Assembly (NCBI GenBank): GCA_035647075.1
Contig: DASROF010000112.1
Location: 1 to 64,000 of the forward strand
Length of the DNA: 64,000 nucleotides
DNA from: Gp6-AA40 sp035647075
GTDB taxonomy: Bacteria > Acidobacteriota > Vicinamibacteria > Vicinamibacterales > UBA2999
Direction of reading: 5' to 3'
Under the pieces are notes generated by a model. That model had not been told where the DNA came from, ran no database searches, and saw only the letters and a program-made list of their open reading frames with translations. Shown here one piece after another: positions 17,151 through 24,603 of the stretch (the stretch's first letter is position 1; every line of letters begins with the position of its first letter). The position numbers were made by a program, and so were the translations under genes.

Positions 17151-17606
17151 TCAAGCCGATTGTGCACCCATAACCAGCCAATCTGGACTGCAGCACAGAC
17201 GACGATGAGCGCGAGTACGCTGCCCACCACGTAAGGCGACACCGCTCAACTCGCCAGCAGACAGGTTGAGCATCAGGGAGATGAACCGCAGGTAGTCGGA
17301 CGCCGGCGTCCACGGAAAGCGATAGTTCTCCACCGCCGGCTGGAACACGTAGCCTCTCATGAAAAGCGCCCAGCCGCCGGCGCTCACTACGAGACCCGCC
17401 AGCGCCAGCCACACGCGACGCTCGCATCGTGGAGCCGGATGGGGTTCACCCTGGAAAAGCGGGCGATAGAACTCCCACTGATCCCAGAACATCACGTTGG
17501 GCTGAAAGCGCGCCACCATGACAATCCAATTGACGTACAGAAGCGCGCACAACACCCAGATGACTCGAACAGCCCTGCGAGCGTGGTCAGGCAGGTGGTC
17601 TTTCAC
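17151..17606 (-). pseudogene. decayed multi-pass membrane protein gene
   Basis: The open frame (GTG at 17606, 151 codons) begins like an intact membrane protein: basic N-terminus, a membrane helix (VIWVLCALLYVNWIVMVA), then a glycosyltransferase-like loop (PNVMFWDQWEFYRPLFQGE). It then jumps to what reads as a second membrane helix and a late loop (RFPWTPASDYLRFISLMLNL). After about codon 122 the frame turns Arg/Gly-rich, while the hydrophobic sequence continues in another frame (YVVGSVLALIVVCAAVQIGW, around 17160-17235). This suggests a large internal deletion plus a frameshift. The stretch between it and tRNA-Gly (17074-17150) shows nothing else. The parent family is not certain. Confidence 0.45.
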
Positions 17607-17613
17607 CTAAAGC

Positions 17614-18240
17614 CTATCGAATCGACATCCCGGCACTGACGGCAAAGACGCTGACCCGGGGTGTCACATCCCCGCCCGCCATTTGATGCGCGCGCAGGTC
17701 GATGCTGAACGCCACTCGCGGCTTGATGAACCAGCGCGCCCCGCCGCCGAAGTTCAGTGACCGCCGCAGGCCGGATTCCTCCGTCCCCGGCGACGCGTCC
17801 GTCGCCTCAGTGTTCACGCTGCCGATGCCGAGGCCTGCGCTGAGGTAGCTCCAGCCGTCCCGGGAGCCGAAGTTGAAGGAGATTTGCGGGGCGATGACTC
17901 GCATGGTCAACGACAGACGCTGACCGACAGTGGCGGAACCCTCCTGAGTACTTGCAGGCGCGGTCGTGGTCGCGCGGACGAACATGACGCCGCCACCCAG
18001 GCCCACGCGGGCAGGCCCAACATCGAACAGGTACACGTGCCCGCCCACGTCGGCGCCGAAGCCACGGCTTGGAACGACGGTTGGTGTCAGCGTCGGATAG
18101 AAGCTGGCATCCGTGGGGACCGCACTGGTGACGCCGCGAACGTCCAGCACCCACGGCCCCGGCGGTGAGGTCGTCTGTCCCGCAGCCGGAACCGCGATCA
18201 GGATCGCCGTCGCTGCCCCCCAGGCCGCCGCCCGAAGCAC
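17614..18240 (-). CDS. small outer-membrane beta-barrel protein
   Basis: A 208-residue protein with a signal peptide cut near residue 21 (VPAAG-Q). The mature part shows alternating hydrophobic beta strands with Gly/aromatic turns (GFGADVGGHVYLF, RVGLGGGVMFVRA, SYLSAGLGIGSVN, LNFGGGARWFIKPRVAFSIDLRAHQ). This is the pattern of an eight-stranded OmpW/OmpA-like barrel, but the protein does not end in the usual aromatic residue. Function unknown. It starts at a GTG one base into the stop codon of the preceding small basic protein, so the two are coupled. Confidence 0.78.
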   Translation of the reverse strand: MLRAAAWGAATAILIAVPAAGQTTSPPGPWVLDVRGVTSAVPTDASFYPTLTPTVVPSRGFGADVGGHVYLFDVGPARVGLGGGVMFVRATTTAPASTQEGSATVGQRLSLTMRVIAPQISFNFGSRDGWSYLSAGLGIGSVNTEATDASPGTEESGLRRSLNFGGGARWFIKPRVAFSIDLRAHQMAGGDVTPRVSVFAVSAGMSIR

Positions 18241-18503
18241 TACTTCGCGCTCGTCTTTCGACGTTCGGCCCAGTACTTGCGCATGCGCTCAGATACTTCC
18301 TTGCGCTGCGCGGCGCTCATCGCCGGACGGCGGCGTTTCCGTGCGCCGCCCGCTTTCGCGCCCTGACCGCTGCCACGCCGTCCGCCGAACAGCTCGGGGA
18401 ATTCGGCTCGTATCGCCGACTCCTCCTCACGTAGCTGCTCGAGCCTGGCGACGGCTCCGAGACGCGCCAGCCGACGCAGTTGTTCCTGGTTCAGATTAGC
18501 CAC
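18240..18503 (-). CDS. small basic conserved protein of unknown function
   Basis: An 87-residue protein starting at a GTG with a Shine-Dalgarno (GAGGAG) 7 nt upstream. The N-terminal half is a charged amphipathic helix (LNQEQLRRLARLGAVARLEQL). The C-terminal half is very basic and ends in a motif of the type MSAAQRKEVSERMRKYWAER, known from small acidobacterial proteins and resembling a nucleic-acid-binding AT-hook/HTH-like tail. No function is assigned. It sits between deoC and the barrel protein, overlapping the latter by one base. Confidence 0.7.
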   Translation of the reverse strand: MANLNQEQLRRLARLGAVARLEQLREEESAIRAEFPELFGGRRGSGQGAKAGGARKRRRPAMSAAQRKEVSERMRKYWAERRKTSAK

Positions 18504-18539
18504 GTATGACTCCTCAGCCGACCTGCGGTCAGCCTTTCC

Positions 18540-19412
18540 CTAATAGCCCTTGCTGGTGGGGACCGGCTTCTCGCCCCTCGACTCCTGCACGATCCGCACG
18601 CCCGCGCTCGCGCCGATTCGTGTCGCGCCCGCCGCCACCATCGCCTGCAATCCTTCGAGGTCGCGCACGCCGCCGGCGGCCTTCACGCCCATCTCCGCTC
18701 CGACTACCCGGCGCATCAAGGCTACATCGGCCACGGTCGCGCCCCCCGGCCCGAATCCGGTTGACGTCTTCACGAAGTCCGCGCCAGCGGCCTTCGCCAC
18801 CGTGCATGCGGCGATCTTCTCCTCGTCACTGAGCAGCGCGGCCTCGATGATCACCTTGCTGAGGGCACCAACTTCTCGGCAGGGGACGCTCACCGCTTCG
18901 ATGTCTCGTTCAACGAGACGGAGGTCTCCGGATTTGAGCGCGCCGACGTTGATGACCATGTCGATCTCGCGCGCGCCGTCGAAGAGCGCCCGCCGGGTCT
19001 CATAATGCTTCGCATCCGCCGTCGTCGCGCCCAGCGGGAACCCGACTACGGAGCAGACCCGCACCGGAGTCTCGCGCAACAACCGCGCACAGTCGGCGAC
19101 CCAGGTCGGATTGACGCACACGCTCGCAAAGCCGTACTCCGCCGCCTCACGGCACAGCGCTTCGATGTCCCTGCGTGTCGCATCCGGCTTCAACAACGTG
19201 TGGTCGATCATCGACGCCACGCCTGCGGCCGCACCGCCGCTGGCGTGAATGCCCAGCCGGGTCGCACCGGCTTCGATCACTCCCCGCAGGCGGTCCGGGC
19301 AGCATTCATACAGGAGCGCATGGCAGTCGCAACGCCGTGGAGGCGTCCGCGCCGCAGCCGCCAGTTCCTCGACGATGATGTCAACCAGGCGTTGAAGGTC
19401 GGCTCGTTCCAT
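18540..19412 (-). CDS. deoC: deoxyribose-phosphate aldolase with N-terminal extension
   Basis: Class I aldolase that cleaves 2-deoxyribose 5-phosphate to glyceraldehyde 3-phosphate and acetaldehyde. The catalytic residues are visible: Asp151 (DMVINVGALKSG), the Schiff-base Lys215 (VKTSTGFGPGGAT) and Lys244 (VKAAGG). At 290 residues it is about 70 longer than the E. coli type. The extra N-terminus has an amphipathic helix (MERADLQRLVDIIVEELAAA), then a CxCH...CC cluster (Cys28, Cys30, His31, Cys37, Cys38). The helix looks like an encapsulation peptide of bacterial microcompartment enzymes, which is an inference. It shares one base with the rpiB-like gene upstream. Confidence 0.93.
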   Translation of the reverse strand: MERADLQRLVDIIVEELAAAARTPPRRCDCHALLYECCPDRLRGVIEAGATRLGIHASGGAAAGVASMIDHTLLKPDATRRDIEALCREAAEYGFASVCVNPTWVADCARLLRETPVRVCSVVGFPLGATTADAKHYETRRALFDGAREIDMVINVGALKSGDLRLVERDIEAVSVPCREVGALSKVIIEAALLSDEEKIAACTVAKAAGADFVKTSTGFGPGGATVADVALMRRVVGAEMGVKAAGGVRDLEGLQAMVAAGATRIGASAGVRIVQESRGEKPVPTSKGY

Positions 19413-20047
19413 CAGGTCCGTGGTCGGGTTTCGAGTTCACGGATCTTGGCCAGCCGGCGGATGTAGCGCGGCTCTCGCATCGGCGTGGCCAGGAATGTAT
19501 CGACGATGGGCAGGGTCTCCTCCGCGGTGACGAGCGTCGATCCGAGGGCGAGCACGTTCGCACCGTTGTGCTGACGCGCGTAGCGCGCCAGCGTCTCATT
19601 CAGACACATCGCTGCGCGGGCTCCGCGAATCTTATTGGCAGCGATCGTCGACCCCAGACCGGATCCGTCGATCACAATCGCGGCGTCGGCCTCCCCCCGC
19701 GCCACGGCCAGTGCCGCCGCTGACGCCGTGTCCGGATAATCAACCGGATCGCTGGTCGTGGTCCCCAGGTCGTGAACGGCAACGCCTCGCCCGCGCAGGT
19801 GCGCGATGATGGCACGCTTCAGCGCCAGCGAGGTGTGATCGCCTGCGATCGCGACTGTTCGGATATCGGCGCGCGGCGCAAGGCTCGACGCGTCCTCGGT
19901 CGCCCCTTCGCTCGTGACGGCGATGCGGCGTGCGTTCAATGTGTCCTGCGCGAGCGGTGTAATGTGGCCTCCCGCGACGAGGACGATCGTGGTTCCCGGT
20001 TCCAGCACACGGGCGTCCGCCTCAGTGATCATCTGAAACCGCTTCAC
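19412..20047 (-). CDS. RpiB/LacAB-family sugar-phosphate isomerase-like protein
   Basis: A 211-residue protein whose residues about 60-200 match ribose 5-phosphate isomerase B: AIAGDHTSLALKRAI, DLGTTTSDPVDYPDTA, and GLGSTIAANKIRGARAA. The position that holds the catalytic Cys in E. coli RpiB (CGTGIG) reads DGSGLG, with Asp127. About 60 extra N-terminal residues (ITEADARVLEPGTTIVLV, then HITPLAQDTL) recall N-termini of microcompartment-associated proteins. It is translationally coupled to deoC, which suggests a pentose or deoxypentose phosphate route. Actual isomerase activity is uncertain. Confidence 0.8.
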   Translation of the reverse strand: MKRFQMITEADARVLEPGTTIVLVAGGHITPLAQDTLNARRIAVTSEGATEDASSLAPRADIRTVAIAGDHTSLALKRAIIAHLRGRGVAVHDLGTTTSDPVDYPDTASAAALAVARGEADAAIVIDGSGLGSTIAANKIRGARAAMCLNETLARYARQHNGANVLALGSTLVTAEETLPIVDTFLATPMREPRYIRRLAKIRELETRPRT

Positions 20048-20054
20048 GCCGCGC

Positions 20055-20061
20055 TATGTTA
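20055..20061. promoter_or_regulatory. symmetric bidirectional -10 element between the rpiB-like gene and hpt
   Basis: TATGTTA gives TATGTT on the plus strand (12 nt before the hpt ATG) and TAACAT on the minus strand (8 nt before the rpiB-like start). The whole intergenic gap is only 25 bp, so both promoters must use this spot if they exist. Neither gene has a Shine-Dalgarno. Confidence 0.45.
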
Positions 20062-20072
20062 CCCTCGCGCCA

Positions 20073-20603
20073 ATGACCGCTCAAGGCGTGCAGGACGTGC
20101 AAGCGCTCATTTCAGCCGCGGACATTCAAGCGCGCGTGCAGGCGCTCGCTGGTGAGATACGACGTGACCATCCTCACGGCGTCCACCTCGTTTGCGTGCT
20201 GAAGGGGGCATTCGTGTTCTTATCCGATCTCTCGCGCGCACTGGCGAACGGCGTGACGCTCGATTTCATCGCCGTGTCCAGCTACGGCCAGGGATCCACG
20301 TCATCGGGACAGGTCCAGCTCCTGAAAGACCTCGACTCGCCGATCGAAGGACGGGACGTCGTCATCGTCGAAGACATCGTCGACACAGGCCTCACGCTCA
20401 CCTATCTGCAGGAGATTCTTCGCGCGCGGTCGCCGCGAACGTTGCGGACCGCCTGCCTCTTGAGCAAGCCGTCGCGGCGGAAGGTCGACGTGGTGGTGGA
20501 GTACGTGGGCTTCAGCATCGAAGATGAATTCGTCGTGGGCTACGGACTCGATTACGCCGAGCGCTACAGAAACCTTCCGTATATCGGCGTCATCGCGGTT
20601 TAG
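20073..20603 (+). CDS. hpt: hypoxanthine phosphoribosyltransferase
   Basis: Purine-salvage enzyme of 176 residues. The PRPP-binding motif is VVIVEDIVDTGLTL (about 97-110). The N-terminal LVCVLKGAFVFLSDL segment, the flexible loop (SSYGQGSTSSGQVQLLKDL) and the C-terminal FVVGYGLDYAERYRNLPYIG complete the HPRT signature. It makes IMP or GMP from hypoxanthine or guanine. The last 14 bases overlap the convergent exported-protein gene. Confidence 0.96.
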   Translation: MTAQGVQDVQALISAADIQARVQALAGEIRRDHPHGVHLVCVLKGAFVFLSDLSRALANGVTLDFIAVSSYGQGSTSSGQVQLLKDLDSPIEGRDVVIVEDIVDTGLTLTYLQEILRARSPRTLRTACLLSKPSRRKVDVVVEYVGFSIEDEFVVGYGLDYAERYRNLPYIGVIAV

Positions 20604-21411
20604 AGGGATCCGGTACGTCCACAGCCGACTCCGTGCGAACCTCGAATCGCCGGAACTTCGAGTACTTCGCGGTGCCGATGAAGTCGTCGCTTCCGCGCGG
20701 CACCTCGTCGCGCATTTCGACCGGCACACGAAGATTCAGGCCAGGGTCGGGCGCAAAGGTGGTCGTGGTGATTTCGGCCCGTCCGCCGAATCCAGACTGC
20801 AGTTCGGTCTTATAGATTTCCCCGGTCGTTTCCGACACCCAGGCCCTCGATTGTTTCGATGTCCGCCCTCGTCCGGGCATTGGCAAGAGGTCGATTTCCC
20901 TGATATCAGCACCCAGGTCCTTCGCCGTATCGCCAAGCGAGATGCGGAAGCCGCCCTGGTATTCAGGCTGCAGGTAGCCGACGACGGTCAACGGATCCAT
21001 GAGGCGGCCGTTGTCGACGCTGAGTCGCAAGCCATCACGGTGAATCTCCTGCGCCCGCTTGGCGGCGTTGTTGAATGGCTGCAGGAACAGCTTCGTGATC
21101 CGGTCCTGTTTATCTCGAACAGCCTTGCCGTCCACCTCCCGCACGTCTCTGAACACCATGACGACCTCCGGCCGGCCCGGATAGCCGACAAGGAGGAAAT
21201 CCGACTTCAGGTGTCGCTTCCTGGACCCGATCGTGAAGCGCTGGTCGTACTCCTCTTCGGACACAACGTTGCTGAACTCGCTGATGAAGCGGCGGGCATA
21301 CGCTGCCACCCGCCGAGCCAGCTCCCCGACTTCAGCCTCCTGTGTCTGCACTACCGGCGACGCGCACAGTTCCAGAACACTGATCGCAATCAAAACAACT
21401 ACCAGACGCAT
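20590..21411 (-). CDS. exported protein of unknown function
   Basis: A 273-residue protein with a signal peptide (cut near residue 23, ASPVVQTQ). A conserved-looking helical start YARRFISEFSNVVSEEEYDQ is followed by beta strands, including DFLLVGYPGRPEVVMVFRDVREVDG and RAWVSETTGEIYKTELQS. Proteins that begin with this FxxxFxxVVAEExYxQ pattern are frequent in Acidobacteria and have no assigned role. It is downstream of the secreted amidohydrolase on the same strand with a 3-bp gap, so the two are probably co-expressed. Confidence 0.75.
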   Translation of the reverse strand: MRLVVVLIAISVLELCASPVVQTQEAEVGELARRVAAYARRFISEFSNVVSEEEYDQRFTIGSRKRHLKSDFLLVGYPGRPEVVMVFRDVREVDGKAVRDKQDRITKLFLQPFNNAAKRAQEIHRDGLRLSVDNGRLMDPLTVVGYLQPEYQGGFRISLGDTAKDLGADIREIDLLPMPGRGRTSKQSRAWVSETTGEIYKTELQSGFGGRAEITTTTFAPDPGLNLRVPVEMRDEVPRGSDDFIGTAKYSKFRRFEVRTESAVDVPDPSKPR

Positions 21412-21414
21412 CGG

Positions 21415-22809
21415 CTATCGCACTGCTCCCCGGACTCTGTCCGCCCACGCACGAGCGTCGCGAAGCACTTGAGCCTCGTCCAATGTCAGTACCTTCTTCT
21501 CCCGCATCAGAATCCGGCCGTTCACGATCGTCGTACGAACATCATCGCCGCGAGACACATACACGAGGTGCGATACAGGATCATACATGGGGGTCTGACG
21601 TGCTCCGGAGACGTCGACCAGGATCAGGTCGGCGCGCTTCCCTGTCTCGAGCGAACCGATCCGCGACTCCATCCCGAGCGCCCGCGCGCCGCGAATCGTC
21701 GCCATCTCCAGCGCCGTCTTCGCGCTGACCGCTCGAGGATCCGCCGACTGCAACTTGTGCAGCAGCGACGCCATTCGCATCGCCTCGAACATGTCGAGAT
21801 CGTTGTTGCTGGCGGCGCCGTCGGTCCCGAGACCAATCGCGGCATCGGCGCGCAGATATGCCGGCACCGGCGCGGTTCCGCTTGCCAGCTTCATGTTGCT
21901 CTCCGGATTGTGCGAGATGCCGACGTGTCGCATGGTCAGCAGCGCGATATCAGGCTCGGTGACCCAGACTCCGTGCGCAGCGAGGACGCCGGGCCCGAGA
22001 AAGCCGAGGCTCTCGAGGTAACCGACCGGAGACAGCTTGAACTGCGTTTCCGCGTTCTTCGCCTCGTCTTGCGTCTCGGCCAGATGAATCAGCGTCGGCA
22101 CGTTATGACGGCGCGACAAATCCCGCGCGGCGCGCAGGCTGGCTGCGTCGAGGGTGTAAATCGCGTGCGGTGCAACGGCAGGCGTGATCAGGGAGTCGTT
22201 CTTGAAGGCGGTGATGAACTTCTCGGCCCGGGCGAGGGCGTCGGCGGGCGTCTTGGCATCCGCGACAGGGAACTGAATGATCGTCTGGCCCAGCACGCCA
22301 CGGAGGCCCGCGGCCTTCGTCTCCTTCGCGATCTCCTCCTCGAAGTAGTACATGTCGGCGTAGGTCGTCGTGCCCGACTCGATCATTTCGAGCGCCGCCA
22401 GGCGCGTGCCCGCCCGGACGAACTCCGGTGAGACGGTCTTCGCCTCTGCCGGGAAGATGTACTTCTCCAGCCACTCCGACAACGCGAGATCGTCCGCGAG
22501 TCCGCGAAACAACACCATCGGCGCGTGTGTATGGGTATTAATAAGGCCGGGGAGAACAATCTCGCCGGCGGCGTCCACGCGTTCGCGTGCACGGAAGCGG
22601 GCGGTAATATCGGGGGTCGGTCCCACGGCGACGATGTCGGTGCCGTCGATCGCCACGGCGCCGTTCTGAATGACCTGACGCGCCGGGTTCATGGTCACGA
22701 CGATCCCGTTCGTCACGATGACGGACACTTCACGGGAACCCGACTGCGCGAACAGGACGGCGACAAGCGCCGCCGCAACGAGGGCAAAGATCAGCAGACG
22801 AACCTTCAT
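21415..22809 (-). CDS. exported amidohydrolase, MtaD/SsnA/TrzN-like deaminase family
   Basis: A 464-residue metal-dependent hydrolase with an N-terminal signal peptide (LLIFALVAAALVAVLFA). The metal-site HxH is in LPGLINTHTHAPMVLFRG, later ligands are in the HAIYTLD and HLAETQDEAK segments, and the catalytic Asp is in GLGTDGAASNNDLDMFEAMR. This pattern is that of S-adenosylhomocysteine/5-methylthioadenosine deaminases and atrazine-type chlorohydrolases. The export signal is unlike the cytoplasmic MtaD enzymes, so the substrate is open. It is divergent from upp. Confidence 0.9.
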   Translation of the reverse strand: MKVRLLIFALVAAALVAVLFAQSGSREVSVIVTNGIVVTMNPARQVIQNGAVAIDGTDIVAVGPTPDITARFRARERVDAAGEIVLPGLINTHTHAPMVLFRGLADDLALSEWLEKYIFPAEAKTVSPEFVRAGTRLAALEMIESGTTTYADMYYFEEEIAKETKAAGLRGVLGQTIIQFPVADAKTPADALARAEKFITAFKNDSLITPAVAPHAIYTLDAASLRAARDLSRRHNVPTLIHLAETQDEAKNAETQFKLSPVGYLESLGFLGPGVLAAHGVWVTEPDIALLTMRHVGISHNPESNMKLASGTAPVPAYLRADAAIGLGTDGAASNNDLDMFEAMRMASLLHKLQSADPRAVSAKTALEMATIRGARALGMESRIGSLETGKRADLILVDVSGARQTPMYDPVSHLVYVSRGDDVRTTIVNGRILMREKKVLTLDEAQVLRDARAWADRVRGAVR

Positions 22810-22838
22810 ATCTGGATAGTAGGTCGACCTCTACCATT

Positions 22839-22844
22839 TAGAAT
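22839..22844 (+). promoter_or_regulatory. -10 element of a leaderless upp promoter
   Basis: TAGAAT lies 6 nt before the GTG start of upp, so the expected transcription start coincides with the first base of the start codon. There is no ribosome binding site. Confidence 0.5.
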
Positions 22845-22850
22845 AGGCGC

Positions 22851-23471
22851 GTGCTGAAGGTTGTCGAACACCCGCTCGTCCAGGATGCCCTCGCGGAACT
22901 GCGCGACGCGAAAACCGCTCCGCCGGCATTCCGGCGCGCGGCAAATCGCATCAGCGTGCTGCTTGCTGCGGAGGCGCTGCGCGACGTTCCGGTCTCCCCT
23001 GCTGTCGTCACGACGCCGCTCGGACCGGCAGATGGACGCGTGGTCGACACCGACGTCGTCGTCGTGCCCGTGCTGAGGGCGGGACTCGGAATGCTCGACG
23101 CAGTGCTGGAGCTTCTGCCGACGGCCCGCGTCGGCCACATCGGCCTGCAGCGGGACGAGGCCACCGCAATCGCGTCCCGGTATTACTCGAAGCTTCCGCC
23201 GAACCTCATGGACAGCTTCGTTTTGATGATCGATCCGATGCTCGCCACCGGCGGCAGTGCCGCTGCCGCCATCGATCTCATCAAGGCAGCCGGTGCGAAA
23301 ACGATTCGGATGATCTGCATCGTGTCGGCGCCGGAAGGAGTGAGGCTCCTGGAGAGCCGCCACCCCGATGTGGTGATCTACACTCCGGTGATCGATCGCG
23401 AGCTCAACTCGCACAAGTTCATCGTTCCCGGGCTCGGTGACTTCGGCGATCGCCTGTACGGCACGAACTGA
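22851..23471 (+). CDS. upp: uracil phosphoribosyltransferase
   Basis: Pyrimidine-salvage enzyme that makes UMP from uracil and PRPP, 206 residues, starting at GTG. The PRPP loop is MIDPMLATGGSAAAAIDLI (about 125-143). The family N-terminus VVEHPLVQDALAELRD and C-terminal PGLGDFGDRLYGTN, which binds uracil, are both intact. The start carries no Shine-Dalgarno but has a -10 box immediately upstream. Confidence 0.97.
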   Translation: MLKVVEHPLVQDALAELRDAKTAPPAFRRAANRISVLLAAEALRDVPVSPAVVTTPLGPADGRVVDTDVVVVPVLRAGLGMLDAVLELLPTARVGHIGLQRDEATAIASRYYSKLPPNLMDSFVLMIDPMLATGGSAAAAIDLIKAAGAKTIRMICIVSAPEGVRLLESRHPDVVIYTPVIDRELNSHKFIVPGLGDFGDRLYGTN

Positions 23472-23497
23472 CGAGCCGCTGAGCTCCACGCCCGGCT

Positions 23498-24457
23498 ATG
23501 GAGAAGATGATGCTTTCACGTCGCGAATGGCTGTCACTGACGCTGGCAACGGGCGCTGCAGCAGCGCTTGACCGCACCTGGGTGGCCGCGCAGCAGCCGC
23601 TGATCACGCGGGGCGTGCCAGCCAGCGGCGAACGCCTCCCCATCGTTGGCCTCGGCAGTTCCGCAACGTTCTCGCAAGTCGCGCGCGGATCCGATGTGAC
23701 GGCCGTGAGTGAGGTGATGACCGCACTCATCAGCGGTGGCGGCACGGTATTCGACACCGCGCCCGGCTACGGCGCCTCTGAAGAAGTGGCCGGCCGCGTC
23801 GCCGCAACCCTCTCGTATACAGACAGGATTTTCTGGGCGACGAAAGTCAACGTCGCTGGCTTCGGCGCGGGCGCAGCGAATCCGGCGGCCGCGCGCTCAC
23901 AGATTGATCAGTCGTTCGCACGCCTGAAGAAGGGCAGGATTGACCTGATTCAGGTTCATAACCTTGGCGACGTGCCGACGCAGCTGGCGATTCTCAAGGA
24001 GTTCAAACAACAGGGTCGCATCCGCTACATTGGCGTAACGACCACCTTCGATCAGCAGTATCCGCAGATCGTCGAGATCATGAAACGCGAACCGGTCGAC
24101 TTCATCGGTGTGGACTACGCCGTCGACGCCCGCGAGGTTGAAGACACAATCCTGCCGGTGGCCCAGGAGCGCAAGATCGGCGTGCTCTCCTACCAGCCGT
24201 TCGGCCGGACACGGTTGTGGAACCGGGTCGGCAATCAGCCCGTTCCGGACTACGCCAAAGAGTTCGACGCCACGACCTGGGCGCAGTTCTTCATCAAGTT
24301 CGTCGCCAGCCACCCGGCGATTACGGTCGTCACACCGGCCACGAGCCAGGCCAAGAACATGGCCGACAATCTGGGCGGAGGTCGAGGCCGGCTTCCGGAC
24401 GCAGCCATGCGCAAGCGGATGATCGCCACGATCGACGCGCTCCCCGGCGGCCGATAG
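23498..24457 (+). CDS. exported aldo/keto reductase with Tat signal
   Basis: A 319-residue protein with a twin-arginine signal (SRREWLSLTLATGAAAAL, about 7-24) followed by an aldo/keto reductase barrel: GSSATFSQV, FDTAPGYGASEEVAGR (catalytic Asp/Tyr region), FWATKVNV (catalytic Lys), IDLIQVHNLGD (catalytic His) and RIRYIGVTT. The C-terminal HPAITVVTPATS stretch would contact the nucleotide. Tat export of a folded, cofactor-loaded reductase to the periplasm is plausible, and such exported members occur in Acidobacteria. Substrate unknown. Confidence 0.9.
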   Translation: MEKMMLSRREWLSLTLATGAAAALDRTWVAAQQPLITRGVPASGERLPIVGLGSSATFSQVARGSDVTAVSEVMTALISGGGTVFDTAPGYGASEEVAGRVAATLSYTDRIFWATKVNVAGFGAGAANPAAARSQIDQSFARLKKGRIDLIQVHNLGDVPTQLAILKEFKQQGRIRYIGVTTTFDQQYPQIVEIMKREPVDFIGVDYAVDAREVEDTILPVAQERKIGVLSYQPFGRTRLWNRVGNQPVPDYAKEFDATTWAQFFIKFVASHPAITVVTPATSQAKNMADNLGGGRGRLPDAAMRKRMIATIDALPGGR

Positions 24458-24562
24458 GCGATTCTGGATCCTGACCGTTCGTCCTGCTTACATCCTCGTC
24501 GGAGCCGGTCGAGTCCTGAAATCGGCCGGACATTGACCAGCAGAGATTTGGCCCGATTCGTC

Positions 24563-24597
24563 CTCATGTGTGCTGGCAGAGGCTTCGCACACATGAG
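24563..24597. repeat. perfect 11-bp inverted repeat before the rhomboid-like gene
   Basis: CTCATGTGTGC (24563-24573) and GCACACATGAG (24587-24597) are exact inverted copies separated by 13 nt. The right arm ends 6 nt before the ATG at 24604, so the structure would cover the ribosome-binding region if transcribed, or act as an operator on DNA. No T-run follows, which argues against a terminator. Confidence 0.65.
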
Positions 24598-24603
24598 CTG
24601 CGA

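Noticed and set aside
20524..22431. 635-codon open frame on the plus strand opposite the amidohydrolase and the exported protein
   Set aside because: Arg/His-rich composition, no domain, and fully antisense to two well-supported genes; a GC-rich shadow.
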